64,000 bases of DNA from Claviceps africana (lineage: Eukaryota > Ascomycota > Sordariomycetes > Hypocreales > Clavicipitaceae): assembly GCA_018360145.1 (NCBI GenBank), contig SRPY01000093.1:1-64000 (forward strand). The letters run 5' to 3'. The notes below the pieces were generated by a model. It made no database searches and was not told the origin of the DNA. It saw nothing but the letters and a program-made list of their open reading frames with translations. The stretch's first letter is position 1. Each line of letters starts with the position of its first letter. The translations under genes were made by a program, and so were the position numbers. Positions 10,055-20,974 of the stretch are shown here, in pieces.

Positions 10055-11352
10055 ATGAAGCTATCCAATCTCTTATTGGTACATCTTCCCGTGGTTTTCT
10101 GCACTGTGGTCAACATTTTGCGCAGTAAAAGCAGTCAGGAAGCTGCAATACAGAAGGCACCGTTCCTACACGAGGTTGCAAGGCGCCAGGACCAGCGATG
10201 TGGTGCAAACGATGGGAGCGAAGCATGTGAACAGGGATTTTGTTGCTCTAAGCAAGGGTGCGTGGGTTTTATTTTATTTTATTTCATCTCATTTTAATCA
10301 ACATCGTTACTTTTATCATAACGCTTATCATTATTATTCTTTGCCTTTTCTGCCCAAGGAAACGTCTAACAGATATCCTCGTTAGATGGTGTGGCAAGGG
10401 TTTTGAGTATTGCTCTTCCCCAGCATGCCAAGTCGACTTCAGCGACAGCTGCGACGGCAACATTCGACCCGAGGGCCCTGACACAGCCGATATTGATCGT
10501 CCCAAGATAGGTGCAGTGCCGTATGGAAGCGGCATCTATCACTGCGAGAAATATGGCGTCATTGCGCTCACGTACGACGATGGGCCATACACCTACACCT
10601 CAGACTTACTCGGTTTGCTCAAGGTACGTCAAGGGGAACCTGCGCAACCTCAATCAGATGGCGCGACAGAAAGAACAAACTATGGCCACTACTGACCTCG
10701 CTCACAGAGATATGATGCGAAAGCAACCTTCTTCGTCACCGGTCGCAACCTAGGCAAAGGCGCCATCAACAACCTCGACCTTCCCTGGCGGAATCTTATC
10801 AAGCGCATGGTCTCCGACGGTCACCAAGTTGCAAGCCACACGTGGTATCATCAGCGACTGACTCAGATCAGCGACGCTCAGCTCGACAACCAAGTCATAT
10901 ACAATGAGATTGCTTTGGCCGATATTCTCGGCTATTTCCCCACGTATATCCGCCCTCCCTACTCGTCCAGCAATGAGAGGGTGGACGGCCGGCTGGGGGA
11001 TCTAGGCTACCATGTCGTGTACTTCAACCTGGATACCGAGGGTTACTTGCACAATTCACCCGAGGAGATACAACGGTCAAAGGACATTTGGGATGACGGC
11101 GTGGAAGGGAAAGATGCCACGAAGACGAAGTGGTTAGGCGTTGAGCACGATCCTGTGTACCAGTCCGTTTACAATTTGACCGAGTACATGCTCAAGTCGA
11201 TGCGCAGAAATGGTTTCCAGTCTGCCACAGTAGGGGAATGCTTAGAGGACCCCAAACAGAACTGGTATAGATCAGTGGATGTTGCGGATGGGAGGATCGC
11301 CCGGACTGGGAAGCCGAAGCCTCCGTCGGGACAACCTGTGCAGCGTTGTTAG
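10055..11352 (+). CDS. Secreted chitin deacetylase, CBM18 + CE4
   Basis: Exons 10055-10257, 10386-10623 and 10708-11352 give 361 aa. A hydrophobic N-terminus (about residues 1-22) acts as signal peptide. A cysteine-rich hevein-type chitin-binding domain (CBM18, about 48-90) spans the first intron: CCSKQ-G-WCG reads through the junction. The polysaccharide deacetylase domain follows with TYDDGP (130-135, metal Asp133), SHTWYH with the metal pair His191/His195, and RPPYSSSN near 225. These are the CE4 motifs for zinc-dependent removal of N-acetyl groups from chitin, giving chitosan. The enzyme should act outside the cell or in the wall, in wall remodelling or in masking chitin. Introns start GTGCGT and GTACGT. 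No GPI signal is evident at the C-terminus. Confidence 0.92.
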
Positions 11353-12100
11353 TAGATGTAGAGTCGCGGGGACTTTTTTTTTTCCCGCTCGGGTTCATGG
11401 CCATCTTGCAGTGGAAATTGTGCTTGCTGAACACCAACATCCTTCGCTGCGAATGGCGCGACCGCTGCTACTACTACCACCCTGTGACCAGTTTTGGTTT
11501 CAACGTCTCCAATGCATTCTACTCTGTTGTGTCCACAGAGCGAGTTCTTGCCCGGCCGAACTCGCAAAAAAATTAGGAGTGTGTTCAAATGTTCATTTCA
11601 TCCATAGGGACGTGACTTCTGGCAGTGACATACAGTACAACCCTTGAATACACGGTTTTTTAGGTACTCATTAGGAAACTGCAAAAATAGTGACTTTACA
11701 AGGATGATTAAACCAATTACCTTCTGCGGGGAAAATAACAAAGATTAGGTAAGTACTTATGGTCCAGGGTCTAAGGGTACATTAAGTTGAACCATGTTTA
11801 TCCTGACTGAGTATCCGCAGTTGGCGCGGTAACTTGCAAGACCCCTGGCTAGCGATCTTTCCAAAGCCACGTGCTCTTCCTCGCGCTAAGGAGCGGGGCT
11901 CGTACTCTCTTTGCCATCTTATGGGTCCTCATCAAGAAGTCGGGATAAGATTAGATAAGGCAACAAAAGTTGGAGGGGGAGGGGCCAATAGATCCAGCGA
12001 CATGTTTGTCACACCAAATTTTTCCCATTGCGACAAGCATCCATCACCAAATTTCATCACCAAATTTCATACATACCTCGTGCAGCAGCTTTCAGACACA
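11353..12100. other. Spacer before the GMP synthase gene
   Basis: Contains the deacetylase 3' UTR and the GMP synthase promoter. A AAATTTCATCACC-type direct repeat occurs just before the start at about 12047-12070. No gene recognised. Confidence 0.5.
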
Positions 12101-15100
12101 ATGGCCAACGATATCGAGGCCGAGGCGCCTCACAACCACTTCGACGTTTGTACCCTTCAAAGCTTTAGTGCTCTCCGCCGTCTGCAGGACTGACATGGCT
12201 CATGACAGACAATTCTGGTACTCGACTTTGGCAGGTAAATGCTGCGACTTGAAGAGATGCCACTGGCACGACCCTTGGACTAACATCGTCGTCAGTCAAA
12301 CCAGTCATCTCATCCTCCGGCGGTTGCGCTCACTCAATGTTTACACCGAGATGCTTCCCTGCAACACAAAGCTTGCTGATCTAACCTGGAAGCCCAAGGG
12401 CATCATCTTGTCTGGAGGTAACAACCATCATGAGTGCCTCTTCCGATCCCTGATGCTAACAAAACTTGCTAGGTCCCTCCTCTGTCTACGATGAGGGCTC
12501 GCCTCGTGAGATTCTTTTCACTTTTCTTGTTGGAACTGAGTTGTACTGATCTTGAACAGACGTCGACCCCGCTGTTTTCGAGCTTGGCGTTCCTATTCTG
12601 TAAGTGCCACGAGGAGCCATTGAGAAATACACTGTTACTAACACACGTTCGCAGAGGCATCTGGTATGTCTTCTTCACCACGATCACGGCCGCCTTAACT
12701 TACCTGGCGAGTGCAGTTATGGATGTCAGGCAAGTTTCGCCACGGTAACTTTCCCAGTCCTTGCGCCATGACTAACTGCTTTCAGGAAATCGCTTGGCAA
12801 AGCGATTCTGGAAACGTCGCGCGCGGAACGGCTCGAGGTTGGAGGCACTGCTCAAAATTTTGAATTGCGCTCCATTTGTCTTCTAACAATGTGGCCGGAC
12901 AGAATACGGACACGCTGATGTTGCCATTCACAAAGCTGGAAGCCATGCCGACCGCCTTTTTGCTGGTCTTGGCGAGACCATGCACGGTAAATTTGCCTTC
13001 CCCCTCTTCTCCAAATCGTTTGACAAAACCGCCTTATGGACTCTAACTCTTGCTTAGCCTACATGAGCCATTTCGACAAGCTTGTGCGCCTGCCCAAGGA
13101 ATTTGTGGTTGTGGCCAAAACAGCCAACTCCGAGTTCGCTGGCATTGCCCACGAGACAAAGCCCATCTTCGGTGCGTTGGCTCTGGCGTCGAATATTTTG
13201 ATGCCTTTCGGACCCCGTTGTTATGATGTCTGTTGCTAAATTGAGAGGTCAATAGGTGTACAATTCCACCCCGAACTCGAACACGTATGTGCACCAGTCC
13301 TCATCCTGCCTTCCTCGCACCTTACGACGTAACTTACAGGATGCAACCAATAGACCCCCCGGGGAAGTGAGCTGTTGCGCAATTTTAGCGTTGATATCTG
13401 TGGAGCACAACCCAACTGGGTTATGAGCGACTTTATTGAGCAAGAAATCACACGAATTAGAAAGCTTGTCGGCGACACGGCCCAGGTTATCGGCGGAGTC
13501 TCAGGAGGTGTCGACAGCACAGTGGCAGCCAAGCTCATGAAGGAAGCAATTGGTACTGCCCCGATCGCCTTTTCCTGCAAGCATGTGTGCCGAGACTAAT
13601 CCGACATTCAGGTGACCGATTCCATGCTATACTCATCGACAACGGTACGGCTCGAGCCTCCCGTGCTGAGTCGGATCAATACTAACATGTGATAGGATTA
13701 ATGCGTCTTAACGAGTGCGAGGAGGTCAAGGCAACGCTCCAACAGCATCTTGGAATTAATCTCACAGTAGTCGATGGCGGCGAGCTTTTCCTAAGCCGAT
13801 TAAAGGGCATTAGCGAGCCTGAGAAAAAGCGGAAGATTATCGGCGAAACCTTTGTACGTTTTATCTTCTGACCTTGCATGCATTGCCGCCGTCATTCGTT
13901 TCAAGTCCAGAGCTAATCATAACATAGATTGACTTGTTTGAGAAAGAAGCCATAAGAATTGAGAATGAAGCCAAGGATACTCCCAATGCCGGAAAGGTTT
14001 CCTGGTTTCTTCAAGGAACAGTACGCCCCGCCTCTTTGCAATGAGATTAAATCACATTTGGACGAATGACTGGACTAACCACCGTGCAGCTGTATCCGGA
14101 CGTGTGAGTAGCAGACTTTGCCTTCTGAGGATAAAGCTGATTATGCGCAGAATAGAGAGTCTTTCCTACAAAGGACCGTCAGCTGTTATCAAATCCCATC
14201 ATAACGTTGGGGGTCTGCCCAAGGCAAGTCTCTGCTCCATACCCTGTTCTCTGGGCGACGACAAGGCTTATGGGGCGCCAGTCTCTGGGCTTTTGGATAT
14301 TGCCCCTATATTGATCCGCAATCCATGTTTTTTATGTCCAGCTATGCTAACCCTATTTGTAGCGCATGATGGATGGCGTAAGCGAAACAACCCGCTAACT
14401 GTCCCCTGTCTCTATGTTGACTGACTCTGGGCGATACAACACAGCACGGTCTGCGAGTACGTTGATGCACCTCGAGACTCTCCCGTCTCTTTTCCCGCTA
14501 GAGAAACAAAGGTGATGGTCAGCTAACAACAATCCAGCTTCTAGAGCCCCTGAGGGAGTTGTTCAAGGACGAAGTCAGAAGTCTCGGTCGGCGGTTGGCA
14601 ATCCACGACGATCTTGTCAATCGACATCCGTTCCCTGGGTCAGTCTCCTCAAATCACTTCCGCTTATTTTGTCAATAGTGGCCGAAACAAGGCGGACGAC
14701 CCAAAACATGATGGATGAAGCTGCTTCCGCCTTTGCCTCGCCTCTTCATTTTGCTTCTTCCAACTTGGACAGAATGGAATGAGTTGGGCTAATTCCCGAA
14801 TCATACAGGCCTGGAATCGGGGTGCGCGTTCTCGGAGATCTAACGCCAGAGCGGGTCGCCATTGCGAGAAAGGCCGACCACATCTTCATCTCCATGATCA
14901 AGGAAGCTGGCATCTACAACGAGGCAAGTGGTTTGGCGTCGACGACTCTGACGAGAGCTAACTCCGGAGTACAGATGTCCCAAGCCTACGCCGGTCTGGA
15001 CACCAATAAAGGTAGGCGTTCGAAGATGCGGTGGCGGGAGGCATCATGACGCACGCATGTTGCTAACTCGTTTGCTTCAGCTGTCGGCGTAATGGGGGAT

Positions 15101-15406
15101 ACACGCGTGTACGGGTACATTGTCATGTGAGTCGTCAACAGGCTTCGCAACCCCCGGTCGGCAACCTTGCTAACTCCCATCTGTAGTCTCCGCGCCGTCA
15201 CGACGAGCGACTTTATGAGTGCGGAGCCCTACGAGTTTTCCTTTAGTCTGCTGAAGGCCATTGCCCGGCGAATCGTTAACGAAGTGGATGGAGTCTCTCG
15301 AGTGACATACGATCTGTAAGCCGCCTACAACCCAATACATAGAGTACGAGCATACTAAACGCCTGTTAGATCCTCAAAACCACCCGGTACTATCGAGTTG
15401 GAATAG
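12101..15406 (+). CDS. GUA1: GMP synthase (glutamine-hydrolysing), 25 exons
   Basis: Exons: 12101-12145, 12209-12234, 12296-12417, 12473-12505, 12560-12599, 12655-12663, 12717-12729, 12786-12837, 12903-12986, 13058-13171, 13256-13284, 13354-13552, 13612-13644, 13696-13853, 13928-14020, 14090-14103, 14151-14223, 14363-14377, 14445-14456, 14538-14638, 14809-14923, 14975-15011, 15081-15126, 15187-15315, 15370-15406. They sum to 1,629 nt and 542 aa, the normal family length. The class-I glutaminase domain has Cys92 in GICYGCQ and His184/Glu186 in FHPE. The PP-loop SGGVDS (239-244) binds ATP for XMP adenylation. HPFPGPGIGVRVLGD and the end SKPPGTIELE are canonical. The enzyme makes GMP from XMP, the last step of de novo guanine nucleotide synthesis. 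Three introns (12730, 14224, 14924) start GCAAGT; the rest start GT. MSHFDK replaces the usual MSHGDK. Codons look less GC-rich than in neighbours. Confidence 0.93.
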
Positions 15407-15985
15407 ACCATATTGTTGTACTATAGTTGATAGGAAAAAGGAATAGATGAGATAAATAGCACGACTTTGAAGATGTATATGATTTATGCCACACTGTGAC
15501 GGACACTGGATTCTGTGGAATGAAACGGAGAATAACCCCAAGGCAAATTAAGGCTCCATACGGCACAGATGGGCCGTCGTCCTTGGATATCGAGTTGAAA
15601 CGTTTTTCTAAAGCATCACGGCAGACAACTAGCCCAGGCAAATTCACAAAAGCGGTTATTCAGACGGTTTTTTTTCTCTTTAGAAAAAAAAAAAACTCCA
15701 TTTATTCTCATGTACCATGCTAACGACGGACAGAATGAAAACTCGGGGTAGACACTCCAGACGAAAGCATCTTTGAATCGGTGAAGAGAGGTGTACGACG
15801 GACAGGGAAACGAATAGATGACGGAGCACTCGGTCGGGCGGGGGAAGACGATGCCGGTTCAGAGTTCGGACAACGCAGGCCGCGAGGAGTAGCATGCCAC
15901 GGGTAGCCACGGGTAGGACGAAAAGGAGGAAATACCACTCGTCCTTTTGGGCGGCTTCGGAGCTCGGGGACGGGCAGTGGGTGCT
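15407..15985. other. Convergent 3' spacer
   Basis: Between the stop of GMP synthase and the stop of the minus-strand DUF3472-like gene. Holds two 3' UTRs and an A-run at about 15684-15695. Nothing else recognised. Confidence 0.5.
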
Positions 15986-16705
15986 TTAGAAGCCGCAGGT
16001 GATGTCGTACCCGTTGGCGACCTTGGTGGTGGCAAAGGCAACTTTTCCGACGCAGTCTCCGTACTCGTAGGGCTTGCCGATGCGTCCGACGCCGGCGCCG
16101 GGGGTCTTGGAGGTTGGGCGGTACATGGTGACGGCGGTCTTGGGCAGGCTGCGGCATTGGTGGGTGCCTGCGTTCCAGGGGTAGTACTCGACGAAGCCAA
16201 CCTGTGAGGACCGGATGCCGCCGGCGGAGGAGGGCAGGGTGAAGGAGCCGATGTGGACGGATTTGCCGGTCGAGGTGTCGACGGCGGTGCCCCTCCAGGT
16301 CGTCCCCGAGACGTGCTGCACGACGATGTTGTACACGGCGTTGTAGCTGCCCACGAATTCCTTGGCGCAGCTGACGCCGGGACCGCCGTCGGCGCCCGAG
16401 TGGCAGTTGGCGTCGTTGGTCGTGGAACCGCCCTGGAAGGTGGAGAAGACGGCGTGGACGATGCTTTGGCCCGCCTGGTTGGGACGGTTCTGGATGCCGC
16501 AGTAACCCACTTCGTTGATGTTTTGGAAGTTGAACTGCTGGGCGTAGTAGTAGCCCGACGTGTGGGTGGCGCCGTACATCCGGAAGGGGAACGTGATGTC
16601 CTTCAGACCGCCCGCTGGGCTTCCGGAGAAGGTCCAGCTGTTGCCGACCAGGGCGAGGGCGGCTTGGGGAGCAGCCAGTGCCAAGGATGTCACGGAGAAC
16701 TTCAT
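15986..16705 (-). CDS. Secreted DUF3472-like protein
   Basis: Single exon, 239 aa. The start at 16705 is chosen because it begins a typical signal peptide (MKFSVTSLALAAPQAALAL); an upstream in-frame extension reaches into low-complexity leader. The mature part is rich in Gly, Tyr and Phe, with stretches such as YYYAQQF, GYCGIQNRP, FSTFQGG and GFVEYYPW that resemble the DUF3472 family of secreted beta-rich proteins. About five cysteines suggest disulphides. The function is unknown; a wall or secreted carbohydrate-binding role is only a guess. The leader upstream contains a GA/CT-rich tract. Confidence 0.72.
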   Translation of the reverse strand: MKFSVTSLALAAPQAALALVGNSWTFSGSPAGGLKDITFPFRMYGATHTSGYYYAQQFNFQNINEVGYCGIQNRPNQAGQSIVHAVFSTFQGGSTTNDANCHSGADGGPGVSCAKEFVGSYNAVYNIVVQHVSGTTWRGTAVDTSTGKSVHIGSFTLPSSAGGIRSSQVGFVEYYPWNAGTHQCRSLPKTAVTMYRPTSKTPGAGVGRIGKPYEYGDCVGKVAFATTKVANGYDITCGF

Positions 16706-19041
16706 GGTTTTTTTTTTCGGAGGGAGGGAGGGTCTCTTTTCTTTAAAGGAACAATTTTTTTCTTGGACGAGGGAGTGAAGAGTGTAAATGGGTGAGATAG
16801 GGGATTGTTCCTGCTCTGTAGTCTGAGATGGACGAGGCAACAAGTTCTACGGTGATCGACACCCTTTTTATAGACATTTTGTCGGTTATGGTTTCGTCGT
16901 TTCCATGGTGCGGCATATGGGCGCTGACCATCGCGGCATCGTGTTGCACAGATGAGCGAGCGGCTGAGACGTGCAGTTCCGGACCCTTGATATGTGCATG
17001 GTCTGCCGGAGGTTGGAGACGGGAGACGCAGCGTTTATGCCGACTAATATGTATCACGTAAAAGTTTGACTCGAGTTTGTTTGCCGCGGAGTTAATATTC
17101 TCTCTTTTCTTTTCTTTTTCTTTTCTTTTCTGTTCTTTTCTTTTTCCTTCTTTCTTTATTTTCTTTACTTTGATCTTCCTTTCTCTTGTCTTCTCTTTTT
17201 GTTTTCTCCTTTCTCTTTCCTTTTCTCTCTTCTAGGCCTCAGACCTGGTCCCATGCCACAGCGCAGTTGTGTGACGCCCCAACCTCTCGTTTCCTTGCCC
17301 CTATTTTGTTCTTCATAGTACCCTTTTGACTGCGATCTGGTAAAGTCTAGAAAAGAAAATAAAAAGAGGAGGAAAAAAAAAAAGTGGACTAGTTGCATGG
17401 TTGTGTCGTAATTCGACGGGTCGAAATGCTCCAACGGGTACCATGTCCGCGAGCGCAAGAGAGTCCACCATGTTTCAGTCATCATGTAAGCACGAAGGTG
17501 GAGGAGAAGACGACGATGTCGCCAAGACCAGAGTGGCCCTTTGGGTAGGGAAAAAGTGCGAAGCGACATCTGCGGCACGTCGTCTGCTTGCCACAGCCGA
17601 ACGAACGAGGGAGCGTCTTTGCTGCGGCTCGGACGAGAGACGGGAACTGTCCTGTTATGCTTTGGTCTTCTTTCCCCGCCGGGACGGTCCGATCGGCTTA
17701 TCCACTCGTACGTCATTCATGTCAGCATCGTCGTGGGCAGGCTGATGGTGACCGGGCTTGCCGAGCCGGAAGCATCATGTGGGCTGGGAAAAAAAAAGGG
17801 GGGGAGCGGAGGCTGGGCCGGGGAGGTGGGAAGGTGGGAAAAGGGGGGAGGGAGAGGGAAAGTGAGAAACCCGACATTCCTCAGACAGTTAAACTTTTTT
17901 TTTCGTTTTTTCGTTTTTTCGTTGTTTCTTTTCTTTTTCTTTTTCTTTTTTCATAGCGAGGGCGAACAAGATGAGGTGTCGGTCCGTCATGGTCCTGGTT
18001 GGGCCTGCTTGCGTTTCCGCGCCCGGGGCCAGAAGTCGTTGTTTGGCAGGTAGAAACTGCTGCTCCAAGAAAGCCATCGATGCATCGGGAGTCGCAGGTA
18101 GAAAGTCCAACTCCCGGAATGCCGGACTCGGGCCATCAGCACGCACCGGCCTTTATCTTTTCCGCCAGCGACGGGGACGCCCGTACCAAGCAAGAATCAC
18201 GGGCGAGGTGACGGATGGGCTCGCGTCGGCGGCGAAGCAAAGAAAGGCGAGACGTCGACGAACGGGGACATGGACTTTTCAGGCAAAGGGAGGCGGAAAC
18301 GTTGGTAATGGAAAAAGAGTCTCTGCCCGTCTCGACCGGCGCCGAAGCAGATGAAGCAGATGAAGCAGACGTGGAGGGCAGATCAGGACAAGGCAAGACT
18401 GTTGGGCGGGTTCGCGACGGCGGATTATGTCTTGGCTCGTGGGAATTGCGTGCTCAGTGGCCGCGGCGGCCAAACAAAAGCACGACCGGGTGCGGAATCC
18501 CTGGCGCGGGGGGCCGTGACGTGATGGCCACCGTTTCATGGCGTCAACGCCGCGGCTCCGGGGGTAGCGGACGTGGGCGGAGGCCGGTGCCGCACTAGCA
18601 CGTCGTGGGGGCGGGGAACGGAGCCATCTGTTAGTGGGGGACGTCGGCTGACGCCATGCTCTCCGATGGAGATGGGAAGACGGGCCATCGTGTGTGCCTC
18701 TTTGTCTTGCCTGCGTCTCTGTGGGTGGTCCGCGGACGCCAGACGGGCGCGTACTAAGTAGACGAGCATTCGCCATCGACCAGACGGACGTCACGCAATA
18801 ATTTGTGGGGCGACGGTCGAGGAGGTAGCTGACGAGGAGGTGCGTAGGTTGTGATTGTGTCGTGTATAAGAGAGCATGCTGCCGTCCGGGTGAGGAAGTG
18901 GTTTGCGGGAGAGACGGACAAGAAGAAGCCAGCCCTTTGCCAGATTACAAGAACTCTTTTCCCGCCCTCGTTGCTTAGGAAAGAGCATCCATCCATCCAC
19001 ACGACGAAACAGCCAGACCAGACCAGACCAGACCACCCACC
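16706..19041. other. 2.3-kb intergenic region, low complexity
   Basis: Lies between the divergent DUF3472-like gene and the TauD gene. Long pyrimidine tracts at about 17100-17235 and 17890-17955, a purine stretch at 17785-17870, and AGCAGATGA-type repeats near 18348-18370. Overlapping open frames on both strands have skewed composition and no motif, so I place no gene here. Just before the TauD start is a short (GACCA)n array at 19015-19035. Confidence 0.5.
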
Positions 19042-20442
19042 ATGGCGCCCTCGGCCGTCTTTGCTGCCGCGACGGCGCAGACACATACGCAGACACACAC
19101 ACAGAAACAGACACGGCCGGATGCCGGCTCGACGTACAAGGTCCACCTAGGGGCCTACAAGGAGATTGACCAGTTCAGCGTCGACAAGGACGTGGAGACG
19201 GGCAAGAAGGGGGGCGACGGGGCCAAGGTGTGTTTTTTTTTTTTTTTTTTTTTTTTTTCTCTCCCGTCCCGTCATCTGCTCACACAGCCGGCAGTACCCT
19301 CACTACCTCCCGACGTGGAACCCGGCGGAAAAGTTCCCGCCGCTCGAGCCGTTTGACCACTACGAGCACGGCCGGGACGCGGACCCGTCGTACCCGAACC
19401 TGCTGCCGGCCGGTTCGGCGCGGGTGACGCACCTGACGCCGACCATCGGCAGCGAGGTGTCGGGCGTGCAGCTGTCGGCGCTGAGCGACGCAGGCAAGGA
19501 CGAGCTGGCGCACCTCGTGGCGACGCGCAAGGTGGTGGCGTTCCGCGACCAGGACTTTGCCGACCTGCCCATCGACGACGCGCTGCGCTTCGGCGCCTAC
19601 TTTGGCCGGCACCACATCCATCCGACGTCGGGCGCGCCCGAGGGCCACCCCGAGATCCACCTGGTGCACCGCGGCAAGGACGACCGCGCGGCGGCCGAGT
19701 TCTTCGCCGAGCGCACCAGCTCCGTGGCCTGGCACTCGGACGTGTCCTACGAGCGCCAGCCACCCGGCACCACCCTGCTGTACATCCTCAACAAGCCCGA
19801 CACGGGCGGCGACACGCTCTTTGTCGACTCGGTCCAGGCCTACCGCCGCCTGAGCCCGCTGTTCCGCCAGCGCCTGCACGGCCTGCGCGCCACCCACTCG
19901 GGCGTCGAGCAGGTCAACGCCGCCGCCGCCCGCAGCAGCATCAAGCGTCGCGAGCCCGTCGTCCACGATCATCCCATTGTGCGCACCCACCCGGCCACGG
20001 GCGACAAGGCCCTCTACGTGAACCCGCAGTGTGCGTTTCCCCCCTCTTTCTTCCCTTTCTCGCCTCTTTCCCCTTCCTTCCCTTCTTCCTTCCTTCCTCG
20101 CCCCCCCTCCTTCCCTCCTTCCCTCCTTCCCTCCTTCCCTCCTTCCCTCCTTCCCTCCCGACGACCACACCGTGCTGACTCAACCCCCCCACAGTCACCC
20201 GCGACATCGTCGGCTTCAAAAAGGAAGAGTCCGACGCCCTCCTCAAGTTCCTCTACGACCACCTCGCCTACGGCGCCGACTTTCAGGTCCGCATCCGCTG
20301 GGAGGAGCGCACCGTCGTCGTCTGGGACAACCGCGTCACCCAGCACACCGCCCTCGTCGACTGGGAGGACGGCCAGCGACGTCACCTGGCCCGCATCACG
20401 CCCCAGGCCGAGGAGCCCTACGAGACGCCCTTTGAAGGGTAA
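19042..20442 (+). CDS. TauD/TfdA-type alpha-ketoglutarate-dependent dioxygenase
   Basis: Exons 19042-19227, 19295-20030 and 20195-20442, 389 aa. The start lies in a strong context (CACCATGG). YPHYLPTWNP opens exon 2. Iron ligands are His209 and Asp211 in WHSD and the distal His358 in QHTALVDW, with the 2-oxoglutarate-binding Arg374 after it. This is the TauD family of non-haem Fe(II) dioxygenases, which release sulphite from taurine and other sulphonates or attack related substrates; which one applies here is not readable. Cytosolic, no targeting signal seen. Intron 1 begins GTGTG and carries a run of 26 T; intron 2 is filled with a CCCTCCTT array. Residues 11-27 are Thr/Gln/His-rich from a CACACA-type repeat inside the coding sequence. 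Confidence 0.9.
20105..20158. repeat. CCCTCCTT octamer array inside TauD intron 2
   Basis: About six to seven copies of an 8-bp pyrimidine unit. It fills most of the intron between the GTGCGT donor and the acceptor at 20194. Confidence 0.85.
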
Positions 20443-20974
20443 AGTACCTAGACAGACGAGTCGCCCGCCGCACGTCACCCATGTAGTTTAGCCGAGCATT
20501 TGCCCCCCCCCCCCCCCTTGATTTTTCCTGTTTTTCTTTTTCTTTTTCTTTTTCTTTTTCTTTTTCTCTGTTTCTGTTTCTGTTTCTGTTCTTTTCCCCT
20601 CCCCTTCTCTTGTCCACATTGTACATTTCTCTCATCTTTCCTCTTCTCGACATGTTGGCCCCCACTCTCGGGCGAGTCCCCTACCTAGGTAGTCAATACA
20701 GCTGACTGCTCCCATCGAGCCTCCCCACCTCCGTGAATGGCGCATGGCAATCCGTGATCATAAAGCAAAGTGTAACCTCCTGCCTCTGCCGCCCCGTCGG
20801 CGTGGGCGAATCAGCGGATGAGGCAGCCCGGCTCTGCGACAATGCGCTCCAGCCAGCCTCCCCCGGTCCCAGAACCTCACCTCCCTCCCAATTGCCCAAA
20901 TCCCCCCATCTCATCCCATCGTCCGAGTCCATCCATCCATCGCCGTTGCCCACCCCCAAGACCACGATCCGAGA
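20443..20974. other. Spacer between TauD and the membrane protein
   Basis: Includes a C-run (about 20504-20517), a (TTTTTC)n array (about 20530-20568) and TTTCTG repeats. No gene seen. Both flanking genes are on the plus strand. Confidence 0.5.

Noticed and set aside
17165..18794. Several overlapping frames of 120-180 aa on both strands
   Set aside because: Basic, low-complexity translations of CT/GA tracts with no motif.
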